Part shown: piece after piece, positions 57,711-64,000 of the stretch | Layout of the letters: every line of letters starts with the position of its first letter | Position numbering within the stretch: the first letter of the stretch is position 1 | Assembly (NCBI GenBank): GCA_963850415.1 | Contig: CAWKLE010000003.1 | Span: 806,001 to 870,000, forward strand | Origin: VAXT01 sp963850415 | GTDB lineage: Bacteria > Actinomycetota > Thermoleophilia > Gaiellales > Gaiellaceae | Reading direction: 5' to 3' | DNA: 64,000 nucleotides | The notes under the pieces: generated by a model | The model's input: only the letters and a program-made list of their open reading frames with translations | What the model was told of the DNA's origin: nothing | The model's database searches: none | Made by a program: the position numbers and the translations under genes

Positions 57711-58927
57711 TGCAACCAGGCCAGATCTCCGTCCACGACGTGGGCCGCCGCTTCCGCGTGAACAAGCACCGCAACCTGACGCTGAAGGAGGCGATCCTGC
57801 GCCCCGAGATGCGGCGCACCGAGGAGTTCTGGGCGCTGCGCGGCGTCTCGTTCGATGCCGAGCCGGGCGAGTCGATCGGCTTCGTGGGGCGGAACGGCTC
57901 CGGCAAGACCACGCTGCTGCGGCTGCTCGCGGGCATCTTCGCGCCCTCGACCGGGCAGCTCGAGGTCGGCGGGACGGTCGGCTCGCTGCTCGAACTCGGC
58001 GCAGGCTTCCATCCGGACTTCACGGGCCGCGAGAACATCTTCCTAAGCGGCTCGATCTACGGGCTCAGGCGCCGCTACGTGCGCGAGCGGCTCGAGGAGA
58101 TCGTCTCGTTCGCCGAGCTCGAGAGCTTCATCGACCTTCCGGTGCGCACGTACTCGTCGGGGATGCACATGCGGCTCGGGTTCGCGATCGCAGTGCACGT
58201 GGACGCGGACATCCTGTTGCTCGACGAGGTATTCGCGGTCGGCGACGAGGCGTTCCAGCGCAAGTGCATCGGGAAGATCCTCGACTTCAAGGAGCGCGGC
58301 GGGACCGTCTGCTTCGTCTCGCACTCGGCGCCCGCGGTGGAGCGTCTCTGCGAGCGCGCGATCCTGCTGGCGAAGGGCGAGGTCGAGTACGACGGGCCGG
58401 CTTCGGAGGCGATCGCGCGCTACCACCAGTCGCTCGCGCTGGAGGAGAATCCCGCGGAAGTGGGTGCGGGCCTGCGCGAGTGGGGGAGCGGCGAGGTTCG
58501 CGTCGGAACCGTGCAGCTGCTCGGGGCCGACGGGGAGCCGCGTGTGCACTTCGTGTCAGGCGAGCCCGTGACGATCGTGCTCCAGCTCGTCGGTGAACGC
58601 GCCGTCGACGCGCCGGTGTTGTCGCTCGAGGTGCGGGACGGCGACGGCTCGCTTCTCGGCGCGGATCGGCAGGACGTCGGCGAGCTCGGCTGGGACGGGG
58701 CGCCGGGAGAGCACGAGCTGCGCTTCCTGCTCGAGAAGCTGCCGCTCGGTGAAGGCGAGTTCCAGGTCAGCGTCGCGTTGACGGATGCGGCAGGGACCCT
58801 GCAGTACCACCGGGTCGACGGCGCGGTGCGCTTCGATGTTCAGTCGTCCGACCACGCCCGCGGGGCGGTGCTGCTCGATGGCGCGTGGAGTCTGGCCGAC
58901 GCGGGCCGCAGAGTGGAGGCGGGATGA
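57710..58927 (+). CDS. wzt: Polysaccharide export ABC ATPase with C-terminal recognition domain (Wzt)
   Basis: A 405-residue protein. Walker A GRNGSGKTT (60-68), signature YSSGMHMRL (148-156) and Walker B ILLLDE (168-173) are intact, with H-loop VSHSAPA. A C-terminal beta domain (about 245-400, WGSGEVRVGTVQLLGADGE...) matches the Wzt C-terminal domain that binds the modified end of a finished polymer in E. coli O8/O9a. That domain implies an export-coupled, chain-terminated polymer. ATG 57710 (or GTG 57707) overlaps the hemH stop. Confidence 0.93.
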   Translation: MQPGQISVHDVGRRFRVNKHRNLTLKEAILRPEMRRTEEFWALRGVSFDAEPGESIGFVGRNGSGKTTLLRLLAGIFAPSTGQLEVGGTVGSLLELGAGFHPDFTGRENIFLSGSIYGLRRRYVRERLEEIVSFAELESFIDLPVRTYSSGMHMRLGFAIAVHVDADILLLDEVFAVGDEAFQRKCIGKILDFKERGGTVCFVSHSAPAVERLCERAILLAKGEVEYDGPASEAIARYHQSLALEENPAEVGAGLREWGSGEVRVGTVQLLGADGEPRVHFVSGEPVTIVLQLVGERAVDAPVLSLEVRDGDGSLLGADRQDVGELGWDGAPGEHELRFLLEKLPLGEGEFQVSVALTDAAGTLQYHRVDGAVRFDVQSSDHARGAVLLDGAWSLADAGRRVEAG

Positions 58928-59199
58928 GCTCGAGGACGTGCCCCGACTGGCCCGAGCTGACCGAGATCGCGCCGGACCTCCAGTTCAAGCACTACACGGT
59001 CGCCGAGGCGCGGCTGCCGACGGATGCGCTCGTGCGGCTAGGGGACTTTCCAATGGCCGCGGTCGCGATCTGCGCCGACCTGGACAAGAACGTGTTCTAC
59101 GCCCAGCACACCGACCCGCAGGTGGCCGAGGCGCTGCGGGACACGCACTGGTACGAGGTGCGCGAGTGGTCGAGCACCGGCCCGGGCGCGAACGCGTAA
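58924..59199 (+). CDS. Small protein of unknown function, 91 residues
   Basis: ATG 58924 overlaps the wzt stop (ATGA), which strongly suggests co-expression. The protein is soluble and acidic: CPDWPELTEIAPDLQFKHY, then ARLPTDALVRLGDF, an AICADLDKNVFYAQHTDPQV stretch and DTHWYEVREW. I do not recognise the family. It has one cysteine near the start and no helices that would insert in a membrane. It could belong to the heme enzymes or to the exporter. Confidence 0.72.
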   Translation: MSSRTCPDWPELTEIAPDLQFKHYTVAEARLPTDALVRLGDFPMAAVAICADLDKNVFYAQHTDPQVAEALRDTHWYEVREWSSTGPGANA

Positions 59200-59299
59200 C
59201 CGGCTCACTTTCGGCACGCAGGCGGCACAGACACACGCGGATTTCGCGAAGAAGGTCCTGACGGGAAGGAGGCCCGCGGCCGGACACCGGGGTCGGGGA
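59200..59299. other. 100-bp convergent gap, no recognised terminator
   Basis: Lies between the end of the 91-residue gene and the end of the PolX-like gene. It has a weak stem (CGCG-GATTT-CGCG) and GC-rich runs but no hairpin with a T-run. Confidence 0.4.
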
Positions 59300-60910
59300 C
59301 TAGGCCAGTTCGGACAGGGGGCGCGTGTTTACGACGTCCGCTGCCGTCGCCCAGCCGCGGCGCGCTGTGGCGATCGCGAGCTGCATGTTCCCGAGGCCGC
59401 GCACGGAATGAGCGTCCGTCGAGCATACGACCGGAACGCCGGCCTCGATCGCCGCGCGAACGTGAGCGTCCCGCAGGTCGAGCCGGTTGGCCAGCCCGTT
59501 CACCTCGACGGCCACACCCGTCTCGAGCGCGACCTCGAACACCCGCTCGAGGTCGACCGCGTTCTCGGGCCGGTGGTTGATCATCCGCCCGGTCGGATGG
59601 CTCAGGCAGCGCACGGCCGGATGGCGCATAGCCTCGATCGTCCGCTTCGTGATCTCGGCCCGAGGCGCCCGCTGGCCCGCGTGCACGCTCGCCTGCACCC
59701 ACTCGAGCTCCGCCAGCACGTCGTCGGGGAGGTCGAGCGACCCGCCGGGCAGGATGTCGCACTCGATCCCGCGCAGGATCCGGAACGGCGCCAGCCGCTC
59801 GTTCGCGGCTGCGATCTCCTCGCCCTGGCGGCGCACGTCGTCCGCGTCGAGGCCCGGCACGACCCGCACGTTCCGCGTGTGGTCGCAGATCGCGAGGTAC
59901 TCGTAGCCCAACCCGCGCGCGGCCTGGCCCATCTCCAGCACCGTTGCCCGGCCGTCCGACCAGTCCGTGTGGACGTGCAGGTCGCCGCGGACGTCGGCGA
60001 GCGAGACGAGCTCCGGCGGCTGCTCGCGAAACGGCGCCTCACGCAGCTCCGGCGGGCAGAAGGGAATCCCAAGCGCCCGATAGACGCTCTCCTCGTCACG
60101 ACCGTCCGGGAGCGGCTCCAGCTCCTCGACGTACTCCGCCGACCCGGTTGCACGCACGAGCTCGGTCCCGAAACGCCGCGGTTCGGCGACGACGAACTCG
60201 ACCGGAACGCCCTCGACCGTCACGCCGATCGCCCGTCTCTTCGCACGCTCCACGATCGAGACGATCTGCGGCAGCTGCTCGAACCGCTCCAGCAAGCGCT
60301 CCGGCTTCGAGGCCGAGCAGACGACCGCGAACACCTCGCTCGAGTCCCGCCGGCGCCGCGGATCGCCTGCGACCTCGCCTCCGAGCGCCTCGGCGATGCC
60401 CTCGCTCAACGCGAGCGCCCGGTCAAGGAGCAGACCCCGCCTTGGCCGGGGCCGTTCGTCGCGCGCGAGGGCGGCGAGGAGCTTCGCCTCGGTCTTCGGC
60501 CCGATCCCGGGTGCCTGGCGCAACCGTCCCGCCGCTGCAGCCGCGCGAAATTCGTCGACCGTCCGCACCCCCAACGCCTGCCCGATCTCCACCGCGCGCT
60601 GCGGGCCGAACCCGAGCAGCCGCCCGAGACCGACGAGCTCCGGCGAGACCTCGCCCTTCAGCTCGTCCAGCTCCACGAGCCGCCCCGTCTCGACGAGCTC
60701 ACGCAGGCGCGCCTCGATTCCCGGCCCGATCCCGCGCAGCTCGCGCACCCGACCGGTGCGGACGAGCTCGGGGATCGGCGCGGGCGTCTCGCGGATCGTC
60801 TCCGCCGCGCGCCGGTACGCGCGCGACGCGTAGGGGCTCGACCCGTTCAGGTCGAGCAGGGCGGCCAGCGACTCGAGCCGGTCGGCGATCTCGGCATTCG
60901 TGAGAGCCAC
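59300..60910 (-). CDS. polX: PolX-family protein: HhH + degenerate polymerase + PHP phosphoesterase
   Basis: A 536-residue protein from GTG 60910. Residues 1-150: the 8-kDa-like domain and helix-hairpin-helix segments (LRGIGPGIEARL, APGIGPKTEAKL). Residues 160-290: the nucleotidyltransferase domain, where A-G-S-x-R-R-G...D-x-D should read. It has AGDPRRRRDSSEVFAVV (181-197) with no D-x-D, and VEF (237-239) in place of V-D-F. Residues 305-536: a PHP domain with HVHTDWSDG (312-320), CDHT, GIECDIL, SHPTGR and STDAHS, all intact. So an exonuclease/phosphoesterase without polymerase activity is likely. Confidence 0.85.
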   Translation of the reverse strand: MALTNAEIADRLESLAALLDLNGSSPYASRAYRRAAETIRETPAPIPELVRTGRVRELRGIGPGIEARLRELVETGRLVELDELKGEVSPELVGLGRLLGFGPQRAVEIGQALGVRTVDEFRAAAAAGRLRQAPGIGPKTEAKLLAALARDERPRPRRGLLLDRALALSEGIAEALGGEVAGDPRRRRDSSEVFAVVCSASKPERLLERFEQLPQIVSIVERAKRRAIGVTVEGVPVEFVVAEPRRFGTELVRATGSAEYVEELEPLPDGRDEESVYRALGIPFCPPELREAPFREQPPELVSLADVRGDLHVHTDWSDGRATVLEMGQAARGLGYEYLAICDHTRNVRVVPGLDADDVRRQGEEIAAANERLAPFRILRGIECDILPGGSLDLPDDVLAELEWVQASVHAGQRAPRAEITKRTIEAMRHPAVRCLSHPTGRMINHRPENAVDLERVFEVALETGVAVEVNGLANRLDLRDAHVRAAIEAGVPVVCSTDAHSVRGLGNMQLAIATARRGWATAADVVNTRPLSELA

Positions 60911-60914
60911 GCGC

Positions 60915-60922
60915 CATAGTTT
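60915..60922. promoter_or_regulatory. Shared A/T core serving both divergent genes
   Basis: CATAGTTT between GTG 60910 (minus) and ATG 60927 (plus), a gap of only 16 bp. Plus strand: CATAGT 6 nt (or TAGTTT 4 nt) before the ATG. Minus strand: AACTAT 5 nt before the GTG. The same bases would be the -10 of both promoters. Confidence 0.4.
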
Positions 60923-60926
60923 CCCC

Positions 60927-61535
60927 ATGCCGCTCCGATTCGTGGACGACTTCGAGCACGGCTTTGGCTGGACGATCGAGGACGACCGGATGGGGCGCAC
61001 TTCACACGCGATCCGGTCCGGGGACCGGGTCTGGCTGATCGACGTCCTCGACGGGGACGGCCTCGACGAGCGAATCGCGGCACTTGGTCAACCCGCGGCC
61101 GTCCTCCAGCTGCTCGACCGCCACAACCGCGATTGCGCGGCCGTGGCCGAGCGCCTGGGGGTGCCGCTGCACGTGACTCCGTTCGACCCGGTCGAAGGAG
61201 CGCCGTTCGTTGCCTTCCCGATCCTGCGTAGACGCTTTTGGCGCGAGGTGGCGCTCTGGTTCGCTGAGGGGCGGATCCTCGTCTTCGCAGACGCCCTGGG
61301 TAGCCTCGACTACTTCCGGGCGCCCGGCGAGCCGATCGGCGTCAATCCAGCCCTGCGCCTCTTCCCGCCGCGGCGCTCGCTCGCCGGCCTCGAGCCGGAG
61401 CACATCCTCTTCGGCCACGGCGACGGCTTCCACGGGACGGAAGCCGCCGGGGCTCTCCGCACAGCCCTCGCGACGGCGAGGAAACGTCTGCCGAGGGCCT
61501 GGCTCGCGGCTGCGCGGTCAGTCGTTCGCCGCTAG
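60927..61535 (+). CDS. Conserved-looking protein of unknown function
   Basis: A 202-residue soluble protein: FVDDFEHGFGWTIEDDRMGR, VWLIDVLDGDGLDERI, HNRDCAAVAERLGVPLHVTPF, RILVFADALG and EHILFGHGDGFHG. The order H-N-R-D, D-A-L-G, G-H-G-D-G-x-H-G resembles the end of a metallo-beta-lactamase fold, but the H-x-H-x-D-H motif is absent. A diverged, perhaps non-catalytic MBL-like protein is a guess. Ends convergently with an 18-nt overlap onto the agmatinase-like gene. Confidence 0.65.
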   Translation: MPLRFVDDFEHGFGWTIEDDRMGRTSHAIRSGDRVWLIDVLDGDGLDERIAALGQPAAVLQLLDRHNRDCAAVAERLGVPLHVTPFDPVEGAPFVAFPILRRRFWREVALWFAEGRILVFADALGSLDYFRAPGEPIGVNPALRLFPPRRSLAGLEPEHILFGHGDGFHGTEAAGALRTALATARKRLPRAWLAAARSVVRR

Positions 61536-62489
61536 CCGCCGCATCGCGATCCCCGTCATCACCTCGCGCACCGTGCGCTCTGCGACGAGCGCGGTCACGT
61601 CTGCGGATCCAACCGCGGTCGGAAGCACCTCGACGACGTCCGCTCCGACGATCTCGAGCCCGGAAGCCACCGCCCGGGCGGCCCAGAGCAGCTCGGCCGA
61701 GGTCAGCCCGCCCGGCTCCGGAGTGCCCGTCCCGGGGGCGAACGCGGGGTCGAGGACGTCGACGTCGATCGAGACGAAGGCCGGCCCTTCGCCCACGATT
61801 CCGATCGTTCGGCCGACGATCTCCTCGATTCCGAGCTCGCGGACGTCGTGCGCGAAGAAGCTCGTGATCCCCTTCGCGGCCTGCCATTCGAACTCCGCCG
61901 GCCCGGGCCAATAGCCGCGCAGCCCGATCTGCACGTAGCGCCCGGGGTCGATCGAGCCCGCCTCGACGAGGCGGTACATCGGCGTCCCGTGCGAGACCTC
62001 GACGCCGAAGACCTGCGTGCCCGTGTCCGCATGCGTGTCGAAATGGACGAGCCCGACCGGGCCGTGAGCCTGCGCGCAGGCGCGGATGTCCGGCTCCGCG
62101 ATCGAGTGGTCGCCGCCGAGGACGATCGGGATCGCGCCCGCCTCGAGCACCTGCGCGACTGTCCGCTCGATCGCGGCGTGCGAGCGCGCCGCGTCCGCCG
62201 GAATCACCGGCGCGTCGCCGAAGTCGGCCATCCTGAGCTCGGCGAAGGCGTCGATCCCGGCCTCGAGGTGTGGCCCGGGAGGCACGCTCGCGGCCCGGAT
62301 CGCCCGCGGGCCGAACCGCGTGCCGGGTCGATCCGAGACGAGATCGTCCGTTGGCGCTCCGACCACGACGACGTCCATCCCGGCGAGCTCGGCCGGATCC
62401 TCGGTGTACGGAAGGCCGCCGAAGGACAGTAGCCCCGCGTAGTCGGGCTTCTCGCCGTACTCGCGCCAGCGCTCGAGCGGATCGATCAC
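61518..62489 (-). CDS. Ureohydrolase (agmatinase/arginase family)
   Basis: A 323-residue enzyme. GGDHSIAEPDI (about 119-129), HFDTHADT (about 144-151) and SIDVDVLDPAFAPGTGTPEPGG (about 235-256) supply the histidines and aspartates that bind two Mn ions. VSHGTPMYRLVE is typical of agmatinase. It hydrolyses a guanidino compound to urea and an amine; agmatine is likely, guanidinobutyrate possible. GTG 62489 overlaps the stop of the MFS gene by GTGA, so it is co-transcribed with it. Confidence 0.87.
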   Translation of the reverse strand: MIDPLERWREYGEKPDYAGLLSFGGLPYTEDPAELAGMDVVVVGAPTDDLVSDRPGTRFGPRAIRAASVPPGPHLEAGIDAFAELRMADFGDAPVIPADAARSHAAIERTVAQVLEAGAIPIVLGGDHSIAEPDIRACAQAHGPVGLVHFDTHADTGTQVFGVEVSHGTPMYRLVEAGSIDPGRYVQIGLRGYWPGPAEFEWQAAKGITSFFAHDVRELGIEEIVGRTIGIVGEGPAFVSIDVDVLDPAFAPGTGTPEPGGLTSAELLWAARAVASGLEIVGADVVEVLPTAVGSADVTALVAERTVREVMTGIAMRRLAAND

Positions 62490-64000
62490 GGTGCGATTCT
62501 CCCACCGACCTGGGCGACCTCGTCCAACCGGCGCTCGATCAGCCTGTCGAGCGCTCCCGCGGTCGGCCGGTGCGCGCCCACGGCCTCGAGGAACGACTCG
62601 CTGTTGAGCGCGTAGAGCCTCGCCTCCTCGCGTGGGACGACGGTCGCGGTGCGGGGCCCGCCTCGAAGCAGAGCGATCTCGCCGACGAGGTCGCCTCGGC
62701 CGAGCTCCGCGAGCTGCTGGCCGCCGACGGAGACGTCGAGTGTGCCGTCCGCGACGAGGTACGCCGTGTCGCCCGGCTCGCCCTCGCGGATGAAGGCCCG
62801 ACCGGCTGCGGCGCTGGTGAGGGTCAGACCCCGCGCGAGCCGTTCCAGCTCGGGCGCCGCGAGCATCCCGAATGTCGCGGACGAGCGCAGGAGGGCGATC
62901 TCCGTCACCGGCACCGTGGCTCTGCGGTCGGCCTCGAGCAGACTGCGACCGGCGAGCAGTGCGACGATCGGCAGCACTGTGCCTGCGCCGAGCAGCGCCG
63001 CTCGGGCACCGCCTACGGCGACGAGCACCGGCACGAGGACGGAGCCGAGCGCAAGCCCGGCCATGGCCACGCCCTCGAGCACGCCGAAGACGCGTGAGAG
63101 CAGCTCGGTGGGCGCGGTTCGCTGGAGCAGCGTCCGGCCGGCTACGTCGAGCAGGCTGCGTCCCACGCCGGCGGCCGCGAGCAGCACGAACGCTCCGATC
63201 GTGGTCGCCCGCGCCCCCAGCACCCACAGGGAGAGCGTCCAGACGGCGGCGCCCGTGAGGAGCGGAGGAGCCAGGCGGGCCCTTCCCACCAGCGCTGCGG
63301 TCGCAGCCACGCCCAGCACTCCGCCGAGGCCGAACGCCGCGTTCAGGTAGCCGGCGCCGGACGGGCCGAGGTCGAGCACGCCCAGCGCCAGGACGACGTA
63401 GAGGACGTCGAGCGCGCCGATGACGACGAACTGCGCACCGAGCAGCGCGACGAGTGTCCGAGAAGACCGGTCCCGGGCGACGAGCCGAAACCCGGCGGCG
63501 ATCTCCTCCAGCGGAGCCGCGCCTTCAGAGGAAGCGGCCGGGCCGGGAAGCCCGACTGTGAGCAGGCCGCCCACTGCCGCGACGACCGCCATCACCGCGA
63601 AGACCGTCGCCGTGCCGCTCACGCTCAGGATCACCCCGGCCGCGGCCGGTGCGAGGAAGATGCCGGCGCTCTCGATCCAGGACGAGACGACGTTGGCGGC
63701 AGTCAGCTCCTCGGGGCTCCGCGCCAAGCCGGGCGCCAGCGCAGCCTGGGCAGGACGCGTGAGCGTGACCGTGGTCGCCGCCGCGGCGGCCAGCGCGTAG
63801 ACGAGCAGCGCCGGAGCATTCGCAAAGACGGCTACCGCGGTCGCACCCATCGTCACTGCCTGCGCGACATAGCTCCACGTCAGCATCCACGACGGTCCTC
63901 GGCGGTCGGCCAGCACGGCGCCGAAGGGCGCGCACAGGCCCGCGGGCACGAGCAGCCCCAGCGCAACGAGACCTGCGGTCGTCGCACCTCCCTGCTCGTA
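62486..64000 (-). CDS. MFS transporter with C-terminal cyclic-nucleotide-binding domain, 5' end outside window
   Basis: At least 504 residues; the frame is open at the window edge. Residues before about 360 form some ten helices of an MFS carrier, with DRRGPSWMLTWSY (loop 2-3 motif A region). The last 140 residues are a Crp-like cyclic-nucleotide-binding domain: AGRAFIREGEPGDTAYLV, DLVGEIALLRGGPRTATV (the phosphate-binding cassette F-G-E-x-A-L-L...R-x-A-T in variant form) and RLYALNSESFLEAV. Transport would be controlled by cAMP or a similar ligand. Substrate unknown. It leads the agmatinase-like gene, so a polyamine or guanidino compound is a candidate. Confidence 0.82.
   Translation of the reverse strand, partial: YEQGGATTAGLVALGLLVPAGLCAPFGAVLADRRGPSWMLTWSYVAQAVTMGATAVAVFANAPALLVYALAAAAATTVTLTRPAQAALAPGLARSPEELTAANVVSSWIESAGIFLAPAAAGVILSVSGTATVFAVMAVVAAVGGLLTVGLPGPAASSEGAAPLEEIAAGFRLVARDRSSRTLVALLGAQFVVIGALDVLYVVLALGVLDLGPSGAGYLNAAFGLGGVLGVAATAALVGRARLAPPLLTGAAVWTLSLWVLGARATTIGAFVLLAAAGVGRSLLDVAGRTLLQRTAPTELLSRVFGVLEGVAMAGLALGSVLVPVLVAVGGARAALLGAGTVLPIVALLAGRSLLEADRRATVPVTEIALLRSSATFGMLAAPELERLARGLTLTSAAAGRAFIREGEPGDTAYLVADGTLDVSVGGQQLAELGRGDLVGEIALLRGGPRTATVVPREEARLYALNSESFLEAVGAHRPTAGALDRLIERRLDEVAQVGGRIAP

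Noticed and set aside
1..64000. tRNA, rRNA, CRISPR, prophage or insertion sequence
   Set aside because: Coding density leaves almost no room, and I found no repeat array, transposase or integrase motif, or conserved RNA segment by reading.

Overview
The window reads as chromosomal DNA of a high-GC actinobacterium. Hand counts of single 60-base lines give about 68-72% G+C in typical genes. GTG starts are abundant, TTG starts occur, and gene packing is very tight. An SSI-type protease inhibitor lipoprotein and a compact ferrochelatase fit this, as do many starts preceded only by a TANNNT -10 box. A deep-branching class such as Thermoleophilia is my inference, not a demonstration. I see no rRNA, tRNA, CRISPR array, transposase or phage gene, and no gene-free stretch longer than about 190 bases.

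Almost the whole window (1 to about 59.2 kb) is one very large surface-polysaccharide region. From 1 to 2.6 kb a minus-strand operon holds an IF-2B-like protein, an SSI-like lipoprotein, a GT4 glycosyltransferase and the start of a flippase. From 2.6 to 13.9 kb come a polyprenyl-phosphate GT2, a sulfotransferase, a sugar dehydratase/ATP-grasp/aminotransferase trio, a YbhN-like membrane protein, a GT2, a second ATP-grasp, a NodB-like deacetylase and a large membrane protein. From 13.9 to 24 kb are a secreted M23-like peptidase, a frameshifted methyltransferase, GT4s, a Wzy/ligase-like protein, a short phosphoglycosyltransferase, a third ATP-grasp, a Wzz-like protein and a GT2. From 24 to 36.5 kb are UDP-xylose synthesis, a secreted glycosidase-like protein, a long phosphoglycosyltransferase, WecB, RMD and GMD (GDP-D-rhamnose route), a Wzx flippase and methyltransferases. 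From 36.5 to 55 kb are GT4 enzymes (one frameshifted), a GT2/DUF2304 pair, two related GT-C enzymes, multidomain methyltransferases and a tandem GT4 array. From 55 to 59.2 kb lies an ABC exporter (Wzm permease, Wzt ATPase) with hemE and hemH between its two subunit genes.

The gene set can supply sugar nucleotides (UDP-xylose, ManNAc, GDP-D-rhamnose, an amino-deoxy sugar) and lipid-linked initiation through two phosphoglycosyltransferases. It can also supply chain growth by about 18 glycosyltransferases, and decoration by sulfation, methylation and possibly amino-acid ligation. Two export modes are present: Wzx/Wzy/Wzz and Wzm/Wzt. The last 5 kb is outside the glycan theme: a PolX-family protein with a degenerate polymerase site, an unknown protein, an agmatinase-family enzyme and an MFS protein carrying a C-terminal cyclic-nucleotide-binding domain.

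Two expression patterns recur. Many first genes have a TANNNT box 6-10 nt before the start codon and no Shine-Dalgarno sequence, which predicts leaderless mRNAs. Most downstream genes start in a 4-nt ATGA, GTGA or TTGA overlap with the preceding stop. The segment from about 45.6 to 49.9 kb is lower in G+C (two sampled lines at 60%) and looks more recently acquired.
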